Source: Zoroaster sp. YZ-2022
Lineage: Eukaryota; Echinodermata; Asteroidea; Forcipulatida; Zoroasteridae
DNA: 64,000 bases
Reading direction: 5' to 3'
Assembly: GCA_029582265.1 (NCBI GenBank)
Contig: CM055823.1
Location: forward strand, 17,818,093-17,882,092
Below, piece after piece: positions 1 to 10,960 of the stretch. The first letter of the stretch is position 1. Every line of letters starts with the position of its first letter. A model generated the notes under the pieces. The model saw only the letters and a list, made by a program, of their open reading frames with translations. It was not told where the DNA came from and did not search any database. Made by a program: the position numbers and the translations under genes.

Positions 1-1057
1 TAAGACCATGTAATGTGATGATTAGTAATACTTGTACACTGGACATGAAAGCATTAGACCATGTAATGTGATGATTAGTAATACTTGTACACTGAACATG
101 TAAGCATTAGTAAGACCATGTAATGTGATGATTAGTAATACTTGTACACTGGACATGTAAGCATCAGTAAGACCATGTAATGTGATGATTAGTAATACTT
201 GTACACTGGACATGTAAGCATCAGTAAGACCATGTAATGTGATGATTAGTAATACTTGTACACTGAACATGTAGCATCAGTAAGACCATGTAATGTGATG
301 ATTAGTAATACTTGTACACTGAACATGTAAGCATCAGTAAGACCATGTAATGTGATGATTAGTAATACTTGTACACTGAACATGTGAGCATCAGTATGAC
401 CATGTAATGTGATGATTAGTAATACTTGTACACTGAACATGTGAGCATCAGTAAGACCATGTAATGTGATGATTAGTAATACTTGTACACTGAACATGTA
501 AGCATCAGTAAGACCATGTAATGTGATGATTAGTAATACTTGTACACTGAACATGTAAGCATCAGTAAGACCATGTAATGAGATGATTAGTAATACTTGT
601 ACACTGAACATGTAAGCATCAGTAAGACCATGTAATGTGATGATTAGTAATACTTGTACACTGAACATGTAAGCATCAGTAAGACCATGTAATGAGATGA
701 TTAGTAATACTTGTACACTGAACATGTAAGCATCAGTAAGACCATGTAATGTGATGATTAGTAATACTTGTACACTGAACATGTAAGCATCAGTAAGACC
801 ATGTAATGTGATGATTAGTAATACTTGTACACTGAACATGTAAGCATCAGTAAGACCATGTAATGTGATGATTAGTAATACTTGTACACTGAACATGTAG
901 CATCAGTAAGACCATGTAATGTGATGATTAGTAATACTTGTACACTGAACATGTAAGCATCAGTAAGACCATGTAATGTGATGATTAGTAATACTTGTAC
1001 ACTGAACATGTAAGCATCAGTAAGACCACGTAATGTGATGATTAGTAATACTTGTAC
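1..1057. repeat. 57-bp minisatellite, about 18.6 copies
   Basis: Near-identical head-to-tail units of 57 bp start at about 1, 54, 111, 168, 225 and so on to 1021. The array begins outside the window and decays at its right end, where the last copy runs into a CCTTACAG module. Two units, starting at 225 and 851, are 56 bp. Because 57 is 19 codons, the minus strand reads as a 19-residue periodic ORF that changes frame only at the 56-bp units. There is no codon-style constraint, so I treat the ORF as an artefact. Variants (GTGATG or GAGATG, AACATG or GGACATG) are spread among units, as expected for unequal exchange. Confidence 0.97.
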
Positions 1058-1330
1058 CCTTACAGAAATTTCATGGAGCTTGCCGCAAGCTTGCCGGCAA
1101 GCTTGCAGGGTTCCAAAAATGCAAATTAGGGCAAGCTTGCCGGCAAGCTTGCCGGATAGCTTGCTGGCAAGCTTGCCGCCCTTACAGAAATATCATGGAG
1201 CTTGCTGGCAAGCTTGCCGACAAGATTGCAGCAAGCCTGCAAGCTTGCAGGGGTTCCAAAAATGAAAATTAGGGCAAGCTTGCTGCAGACAAGATTGTAA
1301 GCTTGCTGCAATCTTGCAAGCTTGCATGAA
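1058..1330. repeat. Palindromic GCAAGCTTGC repeat cluster
   Basis: About ten AAGCTT hexamers occur in some 270 bp, mostly inside the palindromic decamer GCAAGCTTGC or GCCGGCAAGCTTGC. The cluster is built from two roughly 122-bp modules that start CCTTACAGAAAT at about 1058 and 1180. Each carries the AAGCTT-rich segment, then GGTTCCAAAAATG and another AAGCTT segment. The short ORFs here are products of the repeat. The density of self-complementary units would favour hairpins or cruciforms. Confidence 0.9.
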
Positions 1331-3590
1331 TATGCAAACTAAATTTAGACACGTACCTTTCAGCTTAATAGAGCTTGCAGATATTTCTATTTGCTAAGAT
1401 GTAAATATTAAGCTTGCACATAATATGCAAGCTTGCAAAAGCTTAAATACAATTTTGTGCTGTAATTTGCTGACATACATGTTTTCTGATGAAAACATCA
1501 GCTTTGCATAGGCTAACTTGTAGGTTAGTAAAATAAAACTACAGTAGCTATACATATCTGACATCTTTGGTGGATTATAATTTAGCTTGTATGTAGGCTA
1601 TATATTCCTGAGGGATACATTTTGATTGTGACCATGCAGGGAATCATTTTGATTGTAAATCAAATATGAATCATCATTTGTTTTTTGGCTAAATATTAAC
1701 TTTACATATGTGCAAAAACATTTTTGAAATAATTACAATAACAGTATAGCCAAAAGATAATAATACAACCATTTAAGAATAAACAATCAAAATTTAAATG
1801 TTCATGTTATATTTGTGCAACAGCATATGAAGTATAATCTCTTTTTGCAAAATGTTGAAATGCTGTAGCTTCATCAGGGAGATAGCTATGAGGCTGGTTG
1901 TCATCCAATCGTTGATCACAGTAGCAGCATCAGTCATGTAGTTTATCGTAGAACAACTTAGTCTGTGTATTCAAAGAAAGGAGACAAATATTAGAAAAGC
2001 CAGATATTTCTCCTTCCACCAATTTAAATTTGAAATGTGGCTATTATATATTTGCACATATACAATTACAAGCAGGTACATGCTCTTTCTATGATGTAAA
2101 TCACCCCCAAATTATTAGATTTTCGAAAAGGAACCTCCTGATGAGTTTTTAAATATAATGATAATGGATATGTACATGTAACTTCTTGTATGACTGCAAT
2201 ATTTTCTAGAGCCATGCAGTATTTACAGTTCTTCTGGTGAATGTGCTTTTCAATCATCATTCAGTTAATTATTCCTGAATTACATGTACTATATGATTAC
2301 ACCATGTAGTTGTTAATGAAATCATTACAATACAACATGAATAGCAAAAATAATGAACACCATTTCAAAACAAAAAATTGTTTGCACCCATAAGGTTTTG
2401 CAAAATTCAATAGGTTGACGTACAGATCACTAGTCAATTCAAGACTGCATTCGTAGCATTTCTGTATTTGCAGCACTCAATTATGTTTAGCCCATTAGTG
2501 TACAATTCACATTCACATGAAGTAAAATCATTCATACAGTTCATAAGACTGAAATAGTACAATCATCTTACCATCATTAATCCCATCCTGCTTCACAAAA
2601 CTTGCTTGAAATTTCACTGCTTCCATTGAAAAACTGCTGTATACTGTAGATCTGTTTCTTCCAGTTTGAATTTAGAGCATACACTGCAGAGGCATATAGC
2701 TTGACCATAAATGTCCAATGACTGGCCAGACAGCTATGGCCACACAGTGTCAAGTTACTTTTCCTTCCTCCATGGTTACACACACTACCCCATACAGTGA
2801 TAGTATTACATAATCAATGCAAATTATGTGCACTGCACTAGAGGTATCAGTTACAGCTTGCTTGCCTGTAGTCCATGTAATTCCAATAAGTGGGTTAACA
2901 CACAAATAAACAACTTACTTAATGTATTTGGGTATGAGGAAAGTCATCATGGAGTTGTACATATATAGTATGTATTAATGTACACCTGTACATTTGATAA
3001 ATATATGCTGCCTCCACAAATATACTCATCAGATCACAGGTTAGTAAAATGATTGACCACCATCAGGTTGTTTATTTCTGCATAGGCTATAGAATTTCTG
3101 TCATGATGAAAAAAAACTTACTTGGTTCATGGAGGAAAACCACTTTGGATGCCATTTCAAACTTGTGTATACTTTAGGCCTGAACAATATATATGATTCT
3201 GCTATACATTATTAAAGGAGGCAGAAGGTATAGAACTTCTGTTCTTTTTATTACTAGATTTCATGATTTGCCAAACAATATTGAGGGATTTAATATAATA
3301 CACAAATTGAATATTATGTGTTATTTCAAAATTGTACATACATAATTCAACATATGTATGTGCTTGCTGAAAATAAATTACTCTTTGGACTATGAGTAAT
3401 TCACTGATTTGAATAAAAATTTTAATTGCATTAATTTTGTTAAATTTGTTATATATTATAATTATTAAAGGCTGAGAATTACACATGTATTTCCTTGAAA
3501 AAGCATATGCATTGTAAAATGCAAGATGAAGTTTAATTACAGCATTATACATGAAGAATAAAATACAGTACAATATTATTAACAATCAAA
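1331..3590. other. AT-rich sequence, no gene recognised
   Basis: The stretch is AT-rich, with scattered AAGCTTGCA remnants at its left edge (to about 1440) and ordinary intergenic texture beyond. The small ORFs show no recognisable domain, and I saw no convincing exon series. Confidence 0.6.
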
Positions 3591-3900
3591 AAGCTTGCAA
3601 GAAGGCAAGCTTGGCAAGCTGGCTGCAAGCTTGGCAAGGTGGCCGCAAGCTTGCCACAAGCTTGCCGCAAACTTGGCAAGCTTGTCGCAAACTTGGCAAG
3701 CTTGCCACAAGCTTGGCAAGCTGGTAGCAACCTTGGCAAGCTTGCCGCAAGCTTGCCACAAGCTTGCGGCAAGCTTGCAAGCTTGCAGCAAGTTAGTACT
3801 AACCTTGCAGAAAATAGCGCAAGCTCATATAAGCTTGCGGCAAGCTCTTTAAGCTTGCGGCAAGCTTGTGGCAAGCTCGTGGCAAGCTTGCGCAAGCTCT
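3591..3900. repeat. Second AAGCTTG(G/C) palindromic repeat cluster
   Basis: About 17 AAGCTT hexamers occur in 310 bp, in a degenerate tandem of 10-12 bp units (GCAAGCTTGCC, ACAAGCTTGG, GGCAAGCTTG). Both strands read as leucine/alanine/cysteine-rich ORFs in several frames. That is what a short self-complementary repeat produces and is not evidence of a gene. It is related to the cluster at 1058-1330, 2.3 kb away. Confidence 0.92.
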
Positions 3901-4640
3901 ATTTTCTGTACTCTTTTTGTTGATTTTCTTTTGAACACGTTCCTTTAACACTTAATGTTACATGTACATGTATTCAATCAGATTTACATCATGGATTGAA
4001 CTGCTTTCTCATTTTCTTTGCATAGGCTTCTCATAACCAGCAATGATCTTTCACATTGAAAACCTTTATAATATTTACATTATGCATTGAAATAATGTTA
4101 AGTTCATGATATGTGTAATGTACAGAACAAGGTACAAAGCAGTATGCTACTAGAAAGAAGCTAAAAGACTGGAAACGCTACGGTGCACACATGATTTTGC
4201 CATGACAAAATACATGTATGCAAGTCCCCTCAGTTTACATCATTGGGAATTGTAATCGATGAAGTGATTGATTTATACTCACATGTAATTCTTCTTGCAC
4301 TCTTCCATCAAAATCAGTGTTACTGTAGTATGATGTCCAGCATGTATGTGCATGTTGTGGACTGTCTGAGATACAACACTAAAAGCTATGTAAGATGCCT
4401 GGATCTGAAACACTTAAGAAAATCTATACAGCGGTACACATGTTACAGTTTGGCTACAGTTTTGGCTTCATCTCGATCTTTATACTTAGGAAGCAATTTT
4501 TCTTCAAAGCCATGAGGATTTTATGAGGAAGTTGAAAATGTGTTGCAGGAGATTAAAAAATATAAGTTTTTATAGGTTAATATAGTTTTTTGGGGGGAAA
4601 TAAAGGTTCCCATTTTGAAATGTTTTTTATAGGTTTTATG
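3901..4640. other. No gene recognised
   Basis: AT-rich sequence lacking clear exons or repeat boundaries. Short ORFs on the + strand (4243-4515) have no recognisable motif. Confidence 0.5.
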
Positions 4641-4665
4641 GGTTTCGCTGGGAGGCCTGCCTTTA

Positions 4666-4691
4666 CTAAGATGTCAGGGTTTCTTCTGGCT
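4666..4691 (-). CDS. Candidate terminal exon of copy 1
   Basis: On the minus strand a pyrimidine-rich acceptor (TTATTTTTTGCAG) precedes AGCCAGAAGAAACC. If joined to the exon ending at 5299, which leaves one G, it reads EPEETLTS and then TAG. An alternative frame is open for about 37 residues to about 4580. The splice acceptor is good, but the assignment rests only on phase matching. Confidence 0.35.
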
Positions 4692-5298
4692 CTGCAAAAA
4701 ATAAATAATTAAATAATTATACAAATATAAAAAATGTGTGACAAGAATTTCATTTTAATAGATTCAGTGTTGCGTAGACTGTCATAGCATAATGATTTTA
4801 ACCAATTACATGTACATCAATTGAGCACATTACATACATGTCTTCATCTTTATAATTATTATTATAACTGCAAGATGATAAAATACTTTTTTGAAATTGC
4901 TTAAAGGAAAATCAACAACATATACTTCGTGTTAAGTTAGTACAGTTATCAATCAATCAAGTGCTTTCATTTAGGAGAATTCACAAAAAGTGTTGTGTTC
5001 CAATGTTGCACCTTCTCTTTCTCAAGGAAATTCTCTAAAAGGGAAAACACTAACATTTTTAAATTCCTGGTAATTTTCATTGAGGAAAATACAAATACCA
5101 TTTTGTACAAAATGACATCAAAAATTAAGATAAACTAATTATTTCTTGTGCTTTGGAACAACTGTTCAAATCACTTGTTGATTCATTTTGACTTAACTGA
5201 AACAAATAAATTTGGTGCAAATACCTGATACAGTTCCAGCAGGACTTAAAGAGCATTATTGATAAGTATAGGATATCCGATGAAAGAAATATAATTAC

Positions 5299-5350
5299 CA
5301 TTATTGCCTGCCTTTCTGAGTGAATCTAGCATATTAAGAATCCATCTTAT
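5299..5350 (-). CDS. Candidate exon, ILNMLDSLRKA segment
   Basis: Acceptor TTGCAG and donor GTAATT bracket 52 bp that read WILNMLDSLRKAGNN. The A2 copy (17478-17539) reads MDKILNMLDSLRKACNN with the same donor, and the A3 copy near 49.3 kb is degraded. The phase does not join cleanly to the 5814-5910 exon, so an exon between them may be missing or this frame may be wrong. Confidence 0.4.
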
Positions 5351-5813
5351 CTGCAATGTGTTTTCTTGAGAATTTCCGACAACAGTCAACATCAGCCTAA
5401 GACAAGAAATTCAGAAATAATGTAGAACATTAATCAATTGAAAAGCAATGAGTATCAAAATAATAGTTGGCTCTGATGAACCAGCTGATGATGATGAGGT
5501 CCAAGAGTTTTATTGTGCATGCATATATTGTGCAGACAAATGGCAAATCATTTTGACAACTAGAGCTGCTTGGTACACCCGTACATCATAACATGGATGA
5601 ATAGATTAAATGCCTAAACCTAGCTTTAAACTACGGTCAGAAGCTTCAATAATTTCTATTTCCTCATGTTCATGAAAAGCATTATTGCATGCTCAGATTT
5701 AAGCTCTGCCAGCCTCAAGTTGGGTTAAGATCGACCCAATGCCGAGATAAAGAGTACCTAACTATAAACGCCAACCCCATATAGTCTGTGAATGTTTTTT
5801 ATTTCAAACTTAC

Positions 5814-5910
5814 CACTCTGGTCAATGGGGTACCCGGTTCCTGATGCTTGATAAGTTTGTATTGAATACCGATTGTGGATGCTTGCAGATGGGCGATAGA
5901 ATTTGATGGT
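5814..5910 (-). CDS. Exon, TIKFYRPSASIHNRY segment
   Basis: Acceptor TATTTCACAG and donor GTAAGT bracket a 97-bp open exon (32 codons plus 1 nt) that starts TIKFYRPSASIHNRY and ends TGYPIDQS. It follows the EEDSQVQ exon in phase 0. In A2 and A3 the 3' half, including the donor, is replaced by a perfect hairpin, so only copy 1 keeps a complete exon. Confidence 0.5.
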
Positions 5911-6264
5911 CTGTGAAATAATAATAATAGTATATAAATATTAGGTGCCTCAGGGTCACATGAATAGAATTATATCACATTAGGTAACATCTGAACTGTC
6001 CCATTTCACAAGGCAAAACCGAATATTATGAGACAGTGATATAATTCTAACCATTTTTCAAAATAAAGGCACTCAATTAATATTTGTTTTATATAACTCA
6101 CACACAGATCATTGTCCTTTGATTACACAATCACTAGTTCAGTCACCTTTATTTACTAATAAAGTCATTCTAAATGAGAACCAGAAATGTGTACATTGTG
6201 TACATATAACAAATTGTAACTTTTTATGTTTATTCGGTTATTTTAATATTTAATTTAGTTTGAT

Positions 6265-6603
6265 ACAATATGAATAAATTTACCCTGAAAATGCCCTGAA
6301 AATCCATTTTGCCGTGAAATAATAGTTCACCATGATTTCACGGCAATTTCATGGTGTCTCTTCCTCTCAGATATTGGCAATAATGTTCACAGTGATTTTA
6401 CGGCAAATTCACGGCGATCTTCAGAATTAATAAGCTGCCCCAAAACTGCCACAAGAAGTTTGTGTCGTTTTCACTGCGAAGAAATTCCAAGAGTATTTCA
6501 TGGCGTTTTCACGGTGTTGTGTCGTCATAAAATTGCTGTGAACTATTTATTTCACGGTAAAACAGATTTTCAGGGCATTTTAGGGTAAAGTTATTCATAG
6601 TGT
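6265..6603. mobile_element. MITE with about 60-bp TIRs (TTTACCCT type)
   Basis: The left arm ATGAATAAATTTACCCTGAA and the right arm (as reverse complement ATGAATAACTTTACCCTAAA) continue as inverted repeats through GCCCTGAAAATC and CCGTGAAATAA. There is no coding sequence. A2 (about 19.33 kb) lacks the element between TTTAGTTT and TTATCTTT, an empty site. A left-half copy lies at 11577-11778, where the LINE follows, and another at about 45490-45718. The superfamily is not assigned. Confidence 0.75.
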
Positions 6604-6845
6604 TATCTTTACAATTTTTTTCATAAGAAGCAATTATTTGCCCTTACAAATTTCTCATTACATTAACATAATTATATTGAGTTCCTAACCAATGTAGAAC
6701 CCCTGTACAAATGCTGAATTTGAAGGCTTCACTGCAGCTCACTCAGCTATAGTAGTATATATGTATGATGAGCATGCAGTAATTTCCCAATACCAAAATT
6801 GACCACAGTTGTTTTTTCACTATTAGCATCATGTGATAAACTTAC

Positions 6846-6901
6846 CGAAAGTGCTTCGTACGTTTTGCTGATTCAGTTATTTGGACTTGAGAATCTTCTT
6901 C
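6846..6901 (-). CDS. Exon, EEDSQVQITESAKRTKH segment (copy 1, frameshifted)
   Basis: Acceptor TTTTGGTAG and donor GTAAGT bracket 56 bp. The A2 copy at 19575-19628 and the A3 copy at 53016-53069 are 54 bp and read EEDSQVQRTESAKRTKHS. Copy 1 carries two extra T near the donor, which shifts the frame. The exact 54-bp length, frame and splice sites shared by two diverged copies are the best sign that this is a real exon. A further partial duplicate, without acceptor, is at about 8083-8124. Confidence 0.6.
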
Positions 6902-7157
6902 CTACCAAAACAAATAATAAAATAAGACAAATGTACACAATTAATGAAATTGTAATTTGCACTATTAATTGACATGCTACTCGACCTTGTCCAAAATGCC
7001 TACATGCAATTTGCAACAAATAATTCTGTGAATTTTCATAAATTATGAGCCAGGGACAATATCATCACGATCAACAGGGCATGGAATCGGAGTGCTAGTT
7101 TTAGATTAACTAAATGACTGAAAATAATACCCCACTTGATAAGGTCCTATTACTGTT

Positions 7158-7515
7158 AGGGCTGTGTTGAACAATCAAATATTCAATCAATGGTTCAAAT
7201 ATCTGGTTGGTTTTTCCGGTTCAAACATTTGAAGAATTTTTTTTTACTTTTTGTTGATTTTTTTTATTGGCGCTTCCATCATTAACACCCCCCCCCCAAT
7301 AATCCTTTTGTGTACATTTGGCCGACACCTATAGCAAGTCCATCCTAATCCGGGTGACATTATGTTTAGTACATTTTTTTACCTCACTATATCAGACGTG
7401 CTCGTTTTATCATGTGGCGCAATTTACAATCAACGGCTTTCGAATATCGAATATTCGACTGAAATCAAAATCTGAATATCCGGTTACCAAATTATTTGAA
7501 AACGCACAACCCTAA
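7158..7515. mobile_element. hAT-like MITE with 8-bp TSD
   Basis: The ends AGGGCTGTG and CACAACCCTAA form terminal inverted repeats, flanked by the 8-bp direct repeat TTACTGTT (7150-7157 and 7516-7523). Block A3 at about 55.56 kb has the uninterrupted site (GGTCCTATTGCTGC). A2 carries the orthologous insertion (19899-20238) with the same target duplication. The interior is AT-rich and has no transposase. Eight-base duplications with TAGGG-type ends are characteristic of hAT. Confidence 0.85.
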
Positions 7516-7606
7516 TTACTGTTGCTACTGCATAAATGAGCCAGAAAGTCTGTTCTGATCGTGATATAGGGTGCCTTTAATGTATGAGCCAAAACAAATT
7601 CTTTAC

Positions 7607-7678
7607 CTGGCATACAAATGATGTACTTGTAAGAGGGTCCTCATCAGTGTGTATTCCTGATGTAGATGCTGCTGCAAC
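7607..7678 (-). CDS. Exon, VAAASTSGIHTDEDPL segment
   Basis: Acceptor CTTAATGTTAG and donor GTAAAG bracket 72 bp (24 codons, phase 0 at both ends), reading VAAASTSGIHTDEDPL and ending SFVCQ. The second copy at 57320-57389 has a 2-bp deletion that brings a stop into frame. The phase matches the exons on both sides (8982-9131 and 6846-6901). Confidence 0.6.
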
Positions 7679-8221
7679 CTAACATTAAGAAATCAAGGAT
7701 AGATGACACATTATTAAGTAAAAGAATGCCTTCAATGAGGATTTCATTTTGAAAATGAATTGATGTGGGCGGTAATGACCAAGCAACAAACTGTAATTCC
7801 CTTATTAAATGAGCTTACATGGCAAGAAACAAACACAGTCTCTGCGGTCTTAAATCACATTAAAGTTAACATACTTTTTACACAGCTATACTTGCATCAA
7901 TCTATATCTGCAAGAACGCATACAAAAAAAAATTAGTTGAAGACCTTTCTGGAGTTCCTTGTAAACAATGTATGGTAGCATTCATGCTAAACTTGAAAGG
8001 CTGCACTGCAGTCATCATTCAGCATGCAGTAATTTTCCTTAATACCAAACTAGACTGCAGTCGCTGCGCTTTTAAACTTACTGAGTACTTCATACGTTTT
8101 GCTGATTCAGTTCTTTGGACCAAAACAACAAAATTATCAATGTTCCAATGAAAACAAAAATTAACATCTTTAATATTTTTTGGATTTATTGTAAAACTTG
8201 TAGCTTTGCATTGTGAGGATG

Positions 8222-8345
8222 ATAAGTAAGACTAATTGCGGTGACACCATGTGGAATCTCAATTGAGTAGTAATTAGTTCTGAAAAGAACTGGAGGTACA
8301 ACTCGACGTTTCGATCAGTATCCTCTGATCGTCATCAGACGTTGA
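8222..8345 (-). mobile_element. Penelope-like terminal fragment with hammerhead-like core
   Basis: Read on the minus strand, 8308-8345 gives CTGATGA, then a 6-7 bp stem (GATCAG/CTGATC) closed by AGGATA, then GAAAC and GTC. This is the layout of a hammerhead ribozyme catalytic core, with one extra C after CTGATGA. Hammerheads of this kind sit in the terminal repeats of Penelope-like retroelements. The neighbouring AGTTCTTTTCAGAACT palindrome and GTGACACC segment recur in inverted orientation at 10828-10960, where the core is degraded. I saw no Penelope reverse transcriptase between the two. Confidence 0.45.
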
Positions 8346-8981
8346 ATAACGTTGTAATTCGTTGTAATATACGAATAACATTGTAATAAACGAATAACGT
8401 TGTAACATTGAATTTCTGTCTCTGGAGGAACATTAATAATTGTTGTCGTTTGAGATTGCCAATACAGTGTAGGGGCTTTAATTGAGACGTGGCATCACAA
8501 AATTAGCTAAGAATCTAAAATTTTGATTTTTGATTCTACTGAACAGAGCAGAAAGACTGCTTTCAAATTGTGTATAGACACTATTCTAATATTTGTCATT
8601 TACAATTGACATAATTAGTGCTAATTTAATATTAATTAATTGTCTTCAATTTAATTGTCTTCAATATTAATTTTGTCTTCACTTGCAAATGATACAGTTT
8701 TATCTGGTGTTTATTGACATCAAATATTCAGTGTTATTTCAACTACTCTGATTAGAGTTAATTAATTGTTAATAACAATAAATGAAAATTATTTCTTGAA
8801 ACCGTGTTCAAAAAGCAATCTTTCAAACAAATAGAAGGCCATCATTCTTTGTTTAGAAATACAAAGTTCATTTAAAAAGACCAAACAAATCAAGTTTTAA
8901 TTTTTTTTCACACATTGTCCATAATGCTTTTTGTTCTTAAATATGTAAATCTTTATTGTTGATAGTTTACGTCCAATGTAC

Positions 8982-9131
8982 CTTACACAGAACTGATGAA
9001 AGCATGTTGCATGTCCTTATTTTTTCTCTGTTTTCCTGTGCAGCTATATAGTAGGCATTCAAAGTTTCTGTCTTATGAGACATTAGTTGGGTAACTTGAT
9101 GAGCCTCTCTCTGGCTTAGAGTGTCAACAGC
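8982..9131 (-). CDS. Exon with putative recombinase tyrosine (LMSHKTETLNAYY)
   Basis: Acceptor TTTGTTTCAG and donor GTACAT bracket 150 bp, exactly 50 codons, phase 0 at both ends. It starts AVDTLSQREAHQ, continues VTQLMSHKTETLNAYY and ends SSVLCK. The pattern hydrophobic-LMSH-x(6-7)-YY is that of the last conserved block of tyrosine recombinases, where the tyrosine is the nucleophile. In D4 the matching interval is replaced by unrelated sequence, so this is the only copy in the window. Confidence 0.55.
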
Positions 9132-9223
9132 CTGAAACAAATCATTTTTGATCATCATTTTTGGAAGGCTTGCAACTGCAATGATCACCAAAACAAATAT
9201 TAATTTTATATATAGCAGATATG

Positions 9224-9277
9224 GCAACTACAGCATCAATCTCCTCATCAGATTTGATGGAAAGAAATGTTTTACAC
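9224..9277 (-). CDS. Candidate exon, KTFLSIKSDEEID segment
   Basis: Acceptor TTTGTTTACAG is clear. The segment reads CKTFLSIKSDEEIDAVVAIS here and YKTFLSIKSDEEIDSIVAIS in D4 (57834 downward), in phase with the 2-nt overhang of the preceding exon. The 3' border is uncertain. A GTGATC donor near 9195 is possible but does not keep phase with the next exon. Confidence 0.4.
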
Positions 9278-9653
9278 CTGTAAACAAATCAATTTATTAC
9301 ATATTTTAACATGGGAACAGAACACAGCAATCGCCCTGTGCATTTACATGATCCAACAAGAATATTTTGGATAACATCATACACTGACATCCTGCAACTT
9401 GAATTTGTATGTATAAAAGTATGTTGGATATTGCAATGGTAATGAAGGGATGTATCCAAACCCCTTTTATGCTTAAACCAGTTAGAGTTAGTGTAATGCT
9501 TTCATGAGGATGCTTTCTTAAAGGGGGTATATCGTCACAATCAGAGCAGGCTTGCGGCTTGACACTGAATCCTGCACTGATAGTTTTAGATGAACTCAGA
9601 TAAACCCAGTGAATATTTTGGATATAGATAGATATACATGTATACACACGTAC

Positions 9654-9745
9654 CTTTGTTGCAGCTGTTTTGCATATGATTGCGTATGATGGTTTGCCTC
9701 CTGTCCCAACTAACAAGGGTGAATGTTCTGAACTCATAGCATTTG
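9654..9745 (-). CDS. Exon, SEHSPLLVGTGGKP segment (frameshifted in copy 1)
   Basis: Acceptor TTCCTCAG and donor GTACGT. It reads MSSEHSPLLVGTGGKPS, then drifts out of frame relative to D4 (58585-58678), which reads SEHSPLFVGTGGKPSSYVQ and continues SYAKQLQQ. Copy 1 lacks 5 nt after CCATCA. The VGTGGKP turn followed by a helix fits the segment between the lysine hairpin and the C-terminal helices of tyrosine recombinases. Confidence 0.5.
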
Positions 9746-10164
9746 CTGAGGAATGTCAAGAAAAAAAATGTCTAGATTAATCTCAATTATAACATATTTT
9801 ATAGTGTATCCAAACTACCTTTATGCTTAAACAATAATTAAGCATTGACAATCCCATGGGTGCATTATACTATACATGACTATAATGATCAAACTATATA
9901 TATATGTGCCTGGACCTGGAAGAAACAATTCAAGACTCTAGTTCACGGTTCATGTAAATGTCAGAACCCTTTGTTACCGTATTTTAGCCATTAACCTACA
10001 TTGTAACTCCCTAAGCATTGTTACTGAACAATAAAAATCCTTCAAAATCCTCCAACTGCATTTGTTGTCTAGGGAGTTAGGGTTAAGGATAAAGAATCAA
10101 CAAGATGTGTGTTATAAATATATTTTAAAAAATTGATATAGAGGGTGAGAATAAGAATTCTAAC

Positions 10165-10258
10165 CTGAACACCCACTGGAGGCAGGCTGTGTGTATTTTA
10201 TGTACAAGATCAGTTGCCTCTCTAGAGTTTCATTCAATATGACTGTGGCAGGTCCAAG
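10165..10258 (-). pseudogene. Truncated HKT exon, copy 1
   Basis: The donor GTTAGAATTC is retained, but the 5' part of the exon and its acceptor are deleted compared with D4 (59005-59113) and D2 (39086-39206). The deletion joins CCAAGATG to CTCAGGTTCC and removes about 80 bp that D4 keeps, including the codons for VYKHKT. Confidence 0.55.
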
Positions 10259-10403
10259 ATGCTCAGGTTCCAAACCCAATACTTAATATCATGACTTTCA
10301 AAAAGCCTCATCCTTGTGATCCCCAGACAGCGGCTTCCATGGGGATGTGATCCCTGGCCAACGACATATATGGAAATTGAATGGATTTTGATGCTTAGCG
10401 ACC

Positions 10404-10536
10404 CCAGAACAAAGATATTGACAAAATAGGGAGAACCAACACAGATAGCTCTAGATACTGGTATGGTAACTCAGATGTTGCAGGTTCAAACCCCGCTCTA
10501 TCTTGTCAATTCAGAATTCATTTTAATAGACAGATT
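10404..10536 (+). mobile_element. Probable tRNA-derived SINE insertion
   Basis: Sequence from about 10404 to 10536 is present in D1 and D2 (about 39375-39515) but absent at the matching point in D4 (about 59305). It contains TAGCTC and, 44 bp on, GGTTCAAACCCC, a perfect B-box (GWTCRANNC), in a context like a tRNA anticodon and T arm (ACTCAGATGTTGCAGG). The A-box half is shortened. Borders are approximate. Confidence 0.45.
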
Positions 10537-10724
10537 CAGCCACTCAGTGCAATATACACACACACATGTATTCATCATGATGATTTTTTCCCTGACACAT
10601 CCAGCATTTTTCTGACTGACTTATGAATGCTTTGATTGAACATAAATTGGCAGAACTCATTGATTGATTTTCACTGAAACACATTTAACTTTGTAGAGTT
10701 CAGTGAGGAAATAAATAAACTCAC

Positions 10725-10757
10725 CACTATATACTTCAGTATTTTACCGAGCAATTG
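10725..10757 (-). CDS. Small exon, QLLGKILKYIV
   Basis: An AAACAAAG acceptor and GTGAGT donor bracket 33 bp that read QLLGKILKYIV. The copy in D4 (59484-59516) has the same length, splice sites and peptide, and joins the following HKT exon in phase to give KYIVVYKHKT. Confidence 0.45.
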
Positions 10758-10827
10758 CTTTGTTTCAAAAGAGATAAAGATTTTGTTCAAGAACAGCTAT
10801 AACTTTAATCTTTTAAACATTTATAGG

Positions 10828-10960
10828 CGAAGGCGATCAGAGCATACTGATCGCAACATCAAGTTGTAACCAACCGGTTCTTTTCAGAACTATTTACAGT
10901 ACTATTCAAAAGAGAATTTCTACAGGTGTCACCACAAACAGTCTTTACTAATTCTTGCTG
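10828..10960 (+). mobile_element. Inverted partner of the Penelope-like end
   Basis: GCGATCAGAGCATACTGATCGC, GGTTCTTTTCAGAAC and GGTGTCACC match the 8222-8345 segment in reverse complement. The catalytic-core bases are altered (GCAACATC instead of GAAACGTC). The same segment recurs at about 39770-39890 (D2). D4 keeps only its beginning (59581-59598). Confidence 0.45.

Noticed and set aside
22..896. Long periodic minus-strand ORFs in the 57-bp repeat
   Set aside because: The period is 19 codons, so an open frame is automatic. Frames change at 56-bp units, and no start context or conservation pattern suggests a protein.
1..1057. CRISPR-like array
   Set aside because: Units are contiguous with no unique spacers, and the genome is eukaryotic.
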